Assembly: GCA_021800255.1 (NCBI GenBank)
Contig: JAJYZC010000001.1
Span: forward strand, 93,551-157,550
DNA: 64,000 nt
DNA from: Acidobacteriota bacterium
GTDB lineage: Bacteria > Acidobacteriota > Terriglobia > Terriglobales > Acidobacteriaceae
Direction: 5' to 3'
The notes under the pieces are model-generated. The model was not told the DNA's origin and searched no databases. It saw only the letters and a list, made by a program, of their open reading frames with translations. Shown in pieces: positions 8,556 to 16,416 of this stretch (positions are counted from its first letter, which is position 1; every line of letters starts with the position of its first letter). The translations under genes and the position numbers were made by a program.

Positions 8556-9875
8556 ATGCGAAAAATCCTGCGCGTTTTGGCGGCAGCATATTTTTTAATC
8601 GCCGTGAATTGGGCCTATGCCGTACCGAGCTTTGCCCGTCAGACGGATCTGTCCTGCAATGTCTGCCACAGCAATCCTCCGGAACTGACCGCTTTTGGCC
8701 GTAACTTCAAGCTGCACGGATATCTGCTGGCAAAGACCGGCAAAAACGAGAAGGTTGGGACTAGTAAGGCGCTCCGTCTTTCCATGAAGATTCCTCTCGC
8801 GGTCATGATGCTGCTTTCCGACACCGCATACCAGGCGAACCAGCCCGCGACCCAGAACAACTCCGCGGGCTTTCCACAGCAGTTGAGCATCTTTCTAGCC
8901 GGCGCGTTCGCATCCCACTTCGGCGGGCTGGCCCAGGTTACTTACTCGCACGCCGAAGACCACTTCGGCATGGACAATACCGACCTGCGTTACGCCAACC
9001 AGAGCAAGCTGCTGCACAAGACCCTGGACTACGGGATCACCATCAATAACAACCCCACCGTCGAAGATATCTGGAACAGCACCCCGGCATGGGGCTTTCC
9101 CTGGATCTCCACCGCTTCCAGCGTAAGTCCGCTCGCCTCTCCCATCATCAACGGCACCCTCGGCCAGGATGTGGCGGGGCTGGGCGGTTATGGGATGTGG
9201 AACAACCATCTCTACGGCGACATTACCCTCTACCGCTCCGAACATGCCGGCGCGGCGACACCCATAACGGGAGCGGGAGAGCAATATAACATCAGCGGCG
9301 CCGCTCCTTATTGGCGGGCAGCATGGCAACAAACCTGGAGCGATAACTATCTCGAGGTCGGAACTTATGGCATGGATGTTAACTCATTCCCCAATGCGAT
9401 CTCCGGGCCCGAAGACCGCTACGTGGACACCGCCTTCGATTTTCAATACGAACACCCCTTCGGCCCCAACCTTCTCGACGCTCATGGAACGTACATCCAT
9501 GAGAAATCGGATTTGGGCGCAACGTATGCGGCCGCCGGAGCAAGCACGGCCTTGAATCATCTGAATACCTTCAAGCTGGATAGCACATATCATTGGCGAA
9601 ACCGATACAGCGCGACCGGCGCGCTGTTTTCCACCACCGGCAATCGCGATCCCCTGCTTTACGCGCCGGCTCCGCTGACCGGCAGCGAAAATGGCGATCC
9701 CGATACGAGCGGATATATTGCGCAGCTCGCCTTCTGGCCGGTGCAAAACATCGACATCGATTTCAACTACTCAGGCTACTTCAAATTTAACGGCGCCAGC
9801 ACCAATTACGACGGCGCCCACCGGAATGCTTCTGACAACAACACCACCTATATGGCTCTGTGGTTGAACTTCTAG
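8556..9875 (+). CDS. Cyc2-like outer-membrane cytochrome-porin (monoheme c domain fused to a beta-barrel)
   Basis: The 439-residue product has a signal peptide (about 1-22, cleaved near YAV), then a short heme-binding region with one CxxCH (C34, C37, H38) framed by PSFARQT before and LTAFGRNFKLHGY after. This arrangement resembles the N-terminus of Cyc2, the fused cytochrome-porin used for Fe(II) oxidation by neutrophilic and acidophilic iron oxidisers. The remaining ~370 residues look like an outer-membrane barrel: alternating polar and aromatic strands, Gly/Asn-rich turns, and a C-terminal LWLNF ending in Phe. The Rieske gene starts 8 bases after its stop, so the surface heme protein is probably co-expressed with a quinol-oxidising complex. 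Cyc2 identity and iron as substrate are inferences; another surface electron donor or acceptor is possible. Confidence 0.72.
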   Translation: MRKILRVLAAAYFLIAVNWAYAVPSFARQTDLSCNVCHSNPPELTAFGRNFKLHGYLLAKTGKNEKVGTSKALRLSMKIPLAVMMLLSDTAYQANQPATQNNSAGFPQQLSIFLAGAFASHFGGLAQVTYSHAEDHFGMDNTDLRYANQSKLLHKTLDYGITINNNPTVEDIWNSTPAWGFPWISTASSVSPLASPIINGTLGQDVAGLGGYGMWNNHLYGDITLYRSEHAGAATPITGAGEQYNISGAAPYWRAAWQQTWSDNYLEVGTYGMDVNSFPNAISGPEDRYVDTAFDFQYEHPFGPNLLDAHGTYIHEKSDLGATYAAAGASTALNHLNTFKLDSTYHWRNRYSATGALFSTTGNRDPLLYAPAPLTGSENGDPDTSGYIAQLAFWPVQNIDIDFNYSGYFKFNGASTNYDGAHRNASDNNTTYMALWLNF

Positions 9876-9883
9876 GAGACAGC

Positions 9884-10441
9884 GTGGAACAGGAACTAAG
9901 TAAGGACAATCTAGCCGGAAGAAAAGATGTCATTATCATCAACCGGCGCTCCTTCTTCGGGGCATTGCTGGCCATTGGCTCGGCAGGAATGGGCGCCATT
10001 CTTGCCGTTCCGGTGCTGCGGTACGTTCTCTATCCGATCTATGCCAAAGCCTCGGGAATCGCGTGGGCTGACGTGGGTGATCTCAGCGAGTTTGCTGAAA
10101 TCTCCGCTCCTGTCCGCAAGACCATCACCTTCGCCCAGCTCGACGGCTGGCGTCAGGTGGAGTCTGCGCAATCGGTCTACGTGAATCGCACCAGCGGGGG
10201 AGAATTCGAGGTCCTATCCGCCATCTGCCCCCACCTGGGATGCAGCGTCTCCTGGCAGAAGAATGCAGACGATTTTCTCTGTCCCTGCCACGGGAGCATT
10301 TTTTCGCCGGATGGGAAGCTCGTGAAGGGCCCGGCGCCGCGGGGGATGGATCCCCTTCCCCACCGCGTGAAGAACGGCAAACTGCAGGTTCGTTTTGAAT
10401 TTTTCCGGGAAGACGTCCCCAATAGAGAAGTAGTCAGTTAA
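9884..10441 (+). CDS. Rieske [2Fe-2S] protein of a bc-type quinol oxidoreductase
   Basis: The Rieske subunit takes one electron from quinol at the periplasmic face of a bc complex and passes it to cytochrome c. The GTG at 9884 is chosen because AGGAG lies 5 bases upstream; this gives 185 residues. A twin-arginine motif (NRRSFFGALL) precedes the membrane anchor, as expected for Tat-exported Rieske proteins. The soluble domain has box 1 CPHLGC (C115, H117, C120) and box 2 CPCHGS (C133, C135, H136), so all four cluster ligands and the disulfide pair are present. It sits between the cytochrome-porin and cytochrome b genes in one operon. Confidence 0.93.
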   Translation: MEQELSKDNLAGRKDVIIINRRSFFGALLAIGSAGMGAILAVPVLRYVLYPIYAKASGIAWADVGDLSEFAEISAPVRKTITFAQLDGWRQVESAQSVYVNRTSGGEFEVLSAICPHLGCSVSWQKNADDFLCPCHGSIFSPDGKLVKGPAPRGMDPLPHRVKNGKLQVRFEFFREDVPNREVVS

Positions 10442-10460
10442 CCGGGATGAGGAGCAAACT

Positions 10461-13157
10461 GTGGACGAAAAGGAAAAATTAGCTTCCGCCACATCCTCCG
10501 GCGAGAGCCTTTCGAAACGCCTATACCGTTGGCTGGACAGGCGCGCCGAAGTGAATAAGCTGATGGAGGAATCGCTCGACGAGCCGATTCCGGGCGGAGC
10601 GCGCTTCGCTTACGTTTTTGGCTCTGGGCTGCTCTTCATCTTTATCTCGCAGATCATTACCGGCATCTGCCTGGCTATTTATTACGTGCCCTCGGCTGAG
10701 ACCGCCCATACCAGCGTAGCCTACATCACCAAGAAGGTCGCCGCGGGCGACTTCCTGCGCAGCCTCCACTACTATGGATCGAGCGCGATGATCATCGTGC
10801 TCCTGCTGCATTTTCTGCAAACCTTTCTCTATGGCTCCTTCAAGGGAAGACGCGAACTGCTCTGGATGTCCGGGGCCACACTCTCGTTGCTGGTGCTGGG
10901 CATGGGTTTCACCGGCTACCTGCTGCCCTGGGATCAGAGAGCCTATTTCGCTACCGCGGTGGGCACCAATATCGTCGGCGAAGTGCCGCTCATCGGCGGT
11001 TGGCTCACAAAGCTGATGCGCGGCGGCGACACCATCGGCACTCTTACACTGTCGCGCTTTTACGTCGCTCATGTCTTTCTCATTCCCGCCTGCATCTTCG
11101 CCTTCATCAGCATTCACATTTACCTTTTTCGCAAAGCCGGCGCGGCCGGCCCAATGCACGAAAATCCAGTTCATCCCACGCTGCCGCCGGAGGGGTTCTA
11201 CCCGCGCCAGGTCCTCATGGATATGGCGTTTGCCCTGTTACTGATGGTGGGTCTGGGTTTTCTGGCCTACTTCCACCCCATCGGTCTCGGTCCCATCGCC
11301 AACCCCGCCAACACCCACTATCTGCCGCGGCCCGAGTGGTATTACCTGCCTTTCTTTGAATGGCTCAAGCTCTGGGAGGGGCCGAAAGCCGTCATCGCGG
11401 TCGTGGTTACGCCCGCCCTGCTGGCAGCGTTGTTCTTCCTTCTGCCGTTCCTCGACCGCAGCCTGGAGCGCAGGCCGTGGCGCAGGCCCATTCCCGTGCT
11501 GGCGGTGGGCATCGTCCTCGTGGGCATCTTCTTCCTGGGCATCAGGAGCCGGATCGACGACGAGGACGACCCCACCGTAGCCGCTCAACTGGCGCGTCAA
11601 GCAGAGCAGGAAAGGGCCTATACGAAAGCGCCCTTCCGTCCCTATATCGAGTCACCGGGCGCAACGGGTCCGCTGGCGCTTCCCACCGGCCCTGTGAATC
11701 CGCTGGTGTCGCAGGGCAGAGGGGTCTTTCAGTCTGAGGGATGCTCCGGCTGCCACGGCGACACCGGCATGGGAACTATGGTTGCGCCCAGCCTCGAAGG
11801 CATCACCACCAAGTTCTCGGGGCCGCAGTTGACCGCACTGCTGCACAACCCCAATGCCGCCATGAGAGCCGGTCACATGCCTTCCTTCGACATATCGAAT
11901 AGCGACATGTCGGCCCTGCTCGCCTACCTGGGAGTGATCGGAACCGCCGCAGCCAACGTACAACCGACCTCCGGCGAAATTGCGCAGGCGCCTGTCGCCG
12001 CGTCACAGGCCGCGCCGGCGGCGGCCGGACTACCGCAAGCCGCCGCTCCGGCGCCCAAGCAACTCTCAGCGCAGGCAGCCGCAGGCAGCCAGATCTTCCA
12101 GCAGCACGCTTGCTCGGCTTGTCACGGGCCAGCCGGACAGGGTGCGGTGGCGCCTGCTCTTGCTCCGTTGATCGCTCATCTTTCTGGCCCGCAGCTAACA
12201 CAGCTATTGCAGCATCCAAATGCCAAGATGAAGGCTGGCGGAATGCCGCCCTTCGCGGGAACGGCCGGCCAGCTTGACTCCCTGATTGCTTTTTTGCGCA
12301 CACTCAAGCCGCCGGCGCAGCAGGCCCAACAGCAGCCGCAGCCGCAGCAGTCGGCGGCCATGGCGTTCGCTTCGGAAAATGGCGGCGTTCCTTATCCGGA
12401 GGAGGGTTCTGCGCCTGCTCCTTCGGCGGTCACAAATGGGGTTCGCTCCGCATCCCCAACTCTTCCCGGCGGGGCTGTCTCTTCATCTCGTGCGGTTGCT
12501 GCTGCTTCGCCCGCATCCGCTCCGAGTCCAGGCCGCGCGCTCTTTCTTTCCCAAGGATGCTCTGCCTGCCACGGACCCTCCGCGCAGGGCACGCGGTTCG
12601 CTCCCTCGCTGATCGGTATCAGTAAGAAATTCCCCGGCGACAAGCTGCCCTATCTGCTGCGCCACCCAACTCGCGCAATGCGCGGCGGGGGAATGCCGAC
12701 AGTAGCTCTGAACGACCAGCAGCTAAAGCAATTGGTGGCCTATCTGTCCACTCTAACCCCTGCCTCCGCCCGAGCGCCGGCTGCGCAGTCCAGTCCCGCT
12801 GTTGGCACGGCGAATATGCAACCCTCTGCGGCTCCGCCAGCCCCGTCCAACACGGCTGCCCCGGCGCCCGCTCGGCCTGCCCCGCTGAGTCCGCTGGCCA
12901 AACGCGGTGAGCGCATCTTCGAGAGCATGAACTGCGAAACCTGCCACGGAGTAGGCGGGTTGACCGGGACCGTCGCCGCGCCGCCGCTGGCGGGCACGGC
13001 CTCGCTGCTCCCCGCCAATGTTCTTGAAAACCTGCTGCGGCACCATTCCAAACGCATGCAGGAGGGCGGCATGCCGCTCACCAACCTGAACCCGCAGGAC
13101 ATGAAATCGCTGATCGCCTATATTCGCTCCATGCCCTCGTCCTCCACGGCAAAATAA
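10461..13157 (+). CDS. Cytochrome b (b6-type plus subunit IV) fused to four c-type heme modules
   Basis: The 898-residue protein combines the quinone-reactive membrane subunit with its own c-type electron wire. Residues about 1-385 are full-length cytochrome b. Helix B has His pairs 14 apart (LHYYGSSAMIIVLLLH); helix D has them 15 apart, as in b6-type proteins; the Qo motif PEWY is in RPEWYYLPFFEW. After a last hydrophobic helix come four monoheme domains: CSGCH (C428), CSACH (C551), CSACH (C700) and CETCH (C825). Each has a downstream GHMP or GGMP that offers an axial Met, and Ala/Pro-rich linkers separate them. GTG start with GAGGAG upstream. Most bc complexes have one separate cytochrome c1, so a tetraheme tail on cytochrome b is uncommon. 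The tail probably bridges the periplasm toward an oxidase or the outer-membrane partner. Confidence 0.93.
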   Translation: MDEKEKLASATSSGESLSKRLYRWLDRRAEVNKLMEESLDEPIPGGARFAYVFGSGLLFIFISQIITGICLAIYYVPSAETAHTSVAYITKKVAAGDFLRSLHYYGSSAMIIVLLLHFLQTFLYGSFKGRRELLWMSGATLSLLVLGMGFTGYLLPWDQRAYFATAVGTNIVGEVPLIGGWLTKLMRGGDTIGTLTLSRFYVAHVFLIPACIFAFISIHIYLFRKAGAAGPMHENPVHPTLPPEGFYPRQVLMDMAFALLLMVGLGFLAYFHPIGLGPIANPANTHYLPRPEWYYLPFFEWLKLWEGPKAVIAVVVTPALLAALFFLLPFLDRSLERRPWRRPIPVLAVGIVLVGIFFLGIRSRIDDEDDPTVAAQLARQAEQERAYTKAPFRPYIESPGATGPLALPTGPVNPLVSQGRGVFQSEGCSGCHGDTGMGTMVAPSLEGITTKFSGPQLTALLHNPNAAMRAGHMPSFDISNSDMSALLAYLGVIGTAAANVQPTSGEIAQAPVAASQAAPAAAGLPQAAAPAPKQLSAQAAAGSQIFQQHACSACHGPAGQGAVAPALAPLIAHLSGPQLTQLLQHPNAKMKAGGMPPFAGTAGQLDSLIAFLRTLKPPAQQAQQQPQPQQSAAMAFASENGGVPYPEEGSAPAPSAVTNGVRSASPTLPGGAVSSSRAVAAASPASAPSPGRALFLSQGCSACHGPSAQGTRFAPSLIGISKKFPGDKLPYLLRHPTRAMRGGGMPTVALNDQQLKQLVAYLSTLTPASARAPAAQSSPAVGTANMQPSAAPPAPSNTAAPAPARPAPLSPLAKRGERIFESMNCETCHGVGGLTGTVAAPPLAGTASLLPANVLENLLRHHSKRMQEGGMPLTNLNPQDMKSLIAYIRSMPSSSTAK

Positions 13158-13171
13158 TTCCCATTCCCAAG

Positions 13172-13194
13172 CCGGCAGCTCATCCGGCTGCCGG
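13172..13194. terminator. Hairpin after the cytochrome operon
   Basis: CCGGCAGC and GCTGCCGG form a perfect 8-bp stem with a 7-base loop, 14 bases after the cytochrome b stop. No T-tract follows, so its role as terminator is tentative. Confidence 0.4.
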
Positions 13195-13237
13195 AACCAG
13201 GCTTCTATCGCACGTCTCCTTTATCCTGAAGGTTGCC

Positions 13238-14128
13238 GTGCCCTTCACCAGAACTTCTACTGCCGCATCGCTCGCCCGGCGTGGACGGAATCTGCCCGCC
13301 GCCGGCAGGCTGGCTCAGGCCGCACAAGCCTCTCGTGCCGCCATCGCCGTCGATCCCGCCCGGCGCCTGCGCCGGATGCACGATCAACTTTTTCGCGCCT
13401 ACGGCCCGCAGCATTGGTGGCCGGCGAAGACCTCTTTTGAGGTGATTCTGGGCGCTTATCTCACGCAAAACACGGCCTGGAAGGCCGTCGAGCGCTCGCT
13501 CGCCAGCCTGCGCGCCGCCGGCGCGCTCACCATGGATGGCCTGCGGTCGATCCCTCTCGACGAGCTGCGACGCCTGATTCGGCCATCGGGGTTCATCACG
13601 CGCAAGGCGCCCGCGCTCAAAGCATTTGTCGCCATGCTCGACGAGGAGTTTGGCGGCTCGCTTGCCTCCCTCGCGGCCGCGCCCACGCCCGCGCTGCGCC
13701 GCCGTTTGTTGGCTCTGCCCGGCGTCGGTCCCGAGACCGCCGACGCCATCCTCCTTTACGCCCTCGACCATCCTGTTCCCGTGGCCGACGAGTACCTCCG
13801 CCGCATCGTTGAGCGCCACCAACTGCTCGCCCCGCCGCCGGGTAGGAGCCGAGTCTCCTACGACGCTCTCACCGATCTCACTCGCCGCGCCTTCGCCGCC
13901 GATCCGGCAGCCGGCCGGGCACGGCTCTACAACGAATTTCACGCGCTCACGGTGGCGGTGGGCAAGGCTCATTGCGGGCGCGTTGCGGATTGCGAAGGCT
14001 GCCCGCTGGCCGCAGACCTGCGCTACCGCAGTGACGAGCTTTCAGCTATCAGCGATCAGCCGCCGGCTAGAACCTTGCCCCGCCAGGGGCGTACCGCCGC
14101 CGCGGTCAGGCGTAAAGCTGAATGCTGA
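13238..14128 (+). CDS. Endonuclease III-like DNA glycosylase (HhH-GPD family)
   Basis: Base-excision repair glycosylase of the endonuclease III superfamily; the damaged base is not predictable. The 296-residue product has the HhH-GPD region at about 65-235: GPQHWWP, SFEVILGAYLTQNTAW, the helix-hairpin-helix LPGVGPETADA and the catalytic Asp in VADEYLRR. The Lys of Nth (GRKTA) is Glu here, so a monofunctional glycosylase is more likely than a lyase. The iron-sulfur loop shows only three Cys (HCGRVADCEGCPL); the fourth expected shortly after is absent. The last ~30 codons run through a heptanucleotide repeat array, so the C-terminus may be a late change. The GTG start lacks a strong ribosome site; ATG at 13378 is an alternative but would cut the fold. 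Confidence 0.75.
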   Translation: MPFTRTSTAASLARRGRNLPAAGRLAQAAQASRAAIAVDPARRLRRMHDQLFRAYGPQHWWPAKTSFEVILGAYLTQNTAWKAVERSLASLRAAGALTMDGLRSIPLDELRRLIRPSGFITRKAPALKAFVAMLDEEFGGSLASLAAAPTPALRRRLLALPGVGPETADAILLYALDHPVPVADEYLRRIVERHQLLAPPPGRSRVSYDALTDLTRRAFAADPAAGRARLYNEFHALTVAVGKAHCGRVADCEGCPLAADLRYRSDELSAISDQPPARTLPRQGRTAAAVRRKAEC

Positions 14129-14144
14129 CGGCTGACGGCTGAGG
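14041..14144. repeat. Pair of inverted 7-base-period arrays at the 3' end of the glycosylase gene
   Basis: Left arm 14041-14061 reads TTCAGCT, ATCAGCG, ATCAGCC. Right arm 14117-14144 reads GCTGAAT, GCTGACG, GCTGACG, GCTGAGG, that is, the complement of the same CAGC-based unit. The glycosylase stop codon lies inside the right arm. Closely related units form the inverted repeat at 43599-43773. Confidence 0.75.
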
Positions 14145-14159
14145 GCTGGTTCTTTGGCG

Positions 14160-14165
14160 TAATCT
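14160..14165 (+). promoter_or_regulatory. -10-like hexamer placed for a leaderless DUF3467 mRNA
   Basis: TAATCT lies 6 bases before the ATG at 14172, where transcription from it would start. No Shine-Dalgarno sequence precedes the ATG. No clear -35 is seen. The same arrangement occurs before three other genes in the window. Confidence 0.35.
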
Positions 14166-14171
14166 TGCATC

Positions 14172-14477
14172 ATGAGCCCAACACCGCAACAACCTCAACT
14201 CAATCTTGCTCAAACCGCCGACTACCGCGAGTCCTACGCCAACAGCGTGCAGGTGCGCGTCAGCGTGTGGGATTTCCAGCTCGTCTTCGGATTGGCCTCC
14301 AGCGACAGCCCCGAAAAGGTGACCATCCGCAACCACCAGGCCATCTATCTCAGCCCGCAGCAGGCCAAGGCTCTCTGGAACGTCCTGGGCCAGAACCTCG
14401 CCCAATATGAGCAGGCATTCGGAACCTTGAATCTGGAGCCGCAGAACCAGAATTTTCCCCGCGGGCCGGTGAATTGA
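14172..14477 (+). CDS. DUF3467 family protein
   Basis: Small cytosolic protein of the DUF3467 family, function unknown. The 101-residue product has the family pattern: a polar N-terminus, YANSVQVRVSVWDFQLVFGLA (about 18-38), a conserved short strand region, and LSPQQAKALWNVLGQNLAQYEQAFG (about 61-85), ending in a Pro/Asn-rich tail. Such proteins are short and usually stand alone. It has no ribosome-binding site and may be translated from a leaderless mRNA. It lies between two 7-base-period repeat arrays. Confidence 0.8.
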   Translation: MSPTPQQPQLNLAQTADYRESYANSVQVRVSVWDFQLVFGLASSDSPEKVTIRNHQAIYLSPQQAKALWNVLGQNLAQYEQAFGTLNLEPQNQNFPRGPVN

Positions 14478-14480
14478 CAG

Positions 14481-14508
14481 GCATTAGGCATTAGGCATTA
14501 GGCATTAG
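14481..14508 (+). repeat. Four tandem copies of GCATTAG
   Basis: Four perfect 7-base units begin 4 bases after the DUF3467 stop. A period of seven puts a stop codon in every reading frame within a few units. It is one of several heptamer arrays in this window with differing unit sequences. Confidence 0.9.
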
Positions 14509-14666
14509 GACGAGGGAATCGGCCATCTCCGCGAATGATAGGCCGCGCGAGAGCCGGCTGGCGGCCGCAGCGGTAGCGAGGAAAAGATGAGGGGTGCGAA
14601 ACAGGGAGCCGCTACTTCGGAGGGGGGCGCCGCCCTTGAGGCCGCAGGCGGGCAAGGAGCGAGCCT

Positions 14667-16328
14667 TTGCGTCTGAAAAGAATCTTGAATCCCTGGCCGG
14701 ATGCGCCGCTGCCTCTCTGGATGATCTTTCCAGTGATCTTTGTGGCGCTCTATGCCAGCCACTTCACCCTCCTGCGTCTCCCTTATTACTGGGACGAGGC
14801 AGGCTACTACATTCCCGCCGCCTGGGATTTCTTCCGCACCGGCTCGCTCATCCCCTTCAGCACGCTGAACAATGCTCATCCGCCCCTGCCCAGCATTTAT
14901 CTGGCGTTCTGGTGGAAGGCTTCGGGCTTTCATCCCGCTGTCACCCGCGAGGCCGTGCTCATGGTTGCCGCACTGGGGTTGTTGGCCGTCTGGCGCCTCT
15001 CCATGCGCCTGATGGGCGTTGCCCCGGTCGCCTTCTGGACCGTCCTGCTCACTGGCCTCTATCCCATCTGGTTCGCGCAGAGCTCGCTCGCTCAGGCCGA
15101 CATATTTGCCGCCGCTTGCACGCTCTGGGGACTGGTCTATGCGCTTCCCTCGCGCGACCGCCAACCGCGCGCCGCCGCCCTCTGGTTTGCCGCCGCTGCC
15201 TTGTGCAAGGAGACAGCCATCGCCATTCCGCTCACCTTGGCCGCAATCTGCCTGGTTGAAGGCTTCCGCAGCCGTGCGTCCGCGCGCTTCCGGCTCTCTG
15301 CCCCACCGGCGAAGACCAGTCCGTGGGGCCTCCGACTGTGGCGCGAGCCGGCCTGGCTCTCGGCTTCCGTTCTGCCCCTCATCGGCTGGTACGCCTACCA
15401 CTACGCAAAGACCGGCCTTTTCTTCGGCGCCCCCGGTTATGTCCGTTACAACGCAGAATCCACGCTTGTTCCGCTTCGAATCCTGGCCGCCTTCGGCCAT
15501 CGCATCTTCGACCTAACCGCGCACATGAACCTCTTCGTGCCCGTGCTGATGACCTTCGCCGCCCTCCTGCTCACCCCGCGCCCTGACGCCGGCGGCCATG
15601 ACCGGCCCACCATCGCTCCCGCCGCCTTGCGCCGCATCTTTTGGCTGCTTCTGGTCAATGCCCTTCTCTTCAGCGTCCTGGGCGGCGCGCTCCTCAACCG
15701 CTATCTGCTGCCCATGTATCCTCTGATACTCCTGGTAGCTGTTTCCACCTTTTATCGCCGCATCCCTTACTGGCAGGGCATCGCCGCGTTTTCCGCCGTG
15801 GCCTTTGTGCTGGCGCTATTCATCAATCCGCCTTACGGATTTGCCCCAGAGGACAATCTTGCCTACGCACACATCGTCCGCATGCACATGGAAGGTATCG
15901 CCGCTCTCCGCCGGCTCGCTCCCGGAGCCACTGTGCTTACCGCCTGGCCGATGACCGACGAGCTCACCCATCCCGAGCTGGGCTATGTGAGGCGCCCTTG
16001 GAATGTGTGCCGCATCGACAATTTTTCCGCTGCGCAGATTGCCCGCGCCGCCAGAGATCCCGAAAATTACTCCGCCGCCCTGGTTTTTTCCACCAAATAC
16101 GACCCGCCCTCGCCGCTCATGCGCCTGGGTCTGTATAACCAGGCTCTCGACGAGCGTTACTTCGGCCTTTACCACGATATGACGCCTCTAGCCATCGCCG
16201 CCGAACTGGACGGTACAGTAGTTTGGCGGCGCGACGACGATGGCCTGTGGATCGCCCTGCTTCGCTTCAACCGCCCCACGGAAGCGCGCACCGAAAATCC
16301 GGAAGCTCCGGCTTCGGACCGGCGCTGA
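14667..16328 (+). CDS. GT-C fold glycosyltransferase (GT39/ArnT-like membrane protein)
   Basis: Polytopic inner-membrane glycosyltransferase using a polyprenyl-phosphate sugar donor; acceptor unknown, possibly a lipid or a secreted protein. The 553-residue product has about ten hydrophobic segments. The GT-C hallmark is in the first periplasmic loop: RLPYYWDEAGYY with Asp-Glu at 43-44. LLNRYLLPMYPL resembles a later conserved region. A C-terminal periplasmic part (about 400-553) is soluble. The start TTG at 14667 is preceded by AAGGAG with 8 bases spacing; the first ATG would lie after the first helix begins. Its end is 88 bases before the next gene. Confidence 0.82.
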   Translation: MRLKRILNPWPDAPLPLWMIFPVIFVALYASHFTLLRLPYYWDEAGYYIPAAWDFFRTGSLIPFSTLNNAHPPLPSIYLAFWWKASGFHPAVTREAVLMVAALGLLAVWRLSMRLMGVAPVAFWTVLLTGLYPIWFAQSSLAQADIFAAACTLWGLVYALPSRDRQPRAAALWFAAAALCKETAIAIPLTLAAICLVEGFRSRASARFRLSAPPAKTSPWGLRLWREPAWLSASVLPLIGWYAYHYAKTGLFFGAPGYVRYNAESTLVPLRILAAFGHRIFDLTAHMNLFVPVLMTFAALLLTPRPDAGGHDRPTIAPAALRRIFWLLLVNALLFSVLGGALLNRYLLPMYPLILLVAVSTFYRRIPYWQGIAAFSAVAFVLALFINPPYGFAPEDNLAYAHIVRMHMEGIAALRRLAPGATVLTAWPMTDELTHPELGYVRRPWNVCRIDNFSAAQIARAARDPENYSAALVFSTKYDPPSPLMRLGLYNQALDERYFGLYHDMTPLAIAAELDGTVVWRRDDDGLWIALLRFNRPTEARTENPEAPASDRR

Positions 16329-16401
16329 GGACGCACGCATTCTTTGCGGGCGCCGCTGCAACCTTCGGCGAGCCACTGCCCCTCCGCAATCTGCAAAAGC
16401 C

Positions 16402-16407
16402 TATAAT
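16402..16407 (+). promoter_or_regulatory. Consensus TATAAT immediately before the TPR gene
   Basis: TATAAT ends 9 bases before the GTG at 16417, and no ribosome-binding site separates them. This suggests a leaderless or nearly leaderless transcript. The -35 region (CCCCTC) is not recognisable. Confidence 0.45.
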
Positions 16408-16416
16408 CTCTATGTC

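Noticed and set aside
14505..15500. Long minus-strand ORF (331 codons) opposite the GT-C glycosyltransferase
   Set aside because: Product is Gly/Arg/Glu-rich without hydrophobic core or family motif; it is the complement of a membrane-protein gene in GC-rich DNA.
16240..16416. Upstream part of the TPR protein frame overlapping the glycosyltransferase
   Set aside because: Arg/Pro-rich, no signal peptide, and it would overlap the preceding gene by about 90 bases; TATAAT lies after it.
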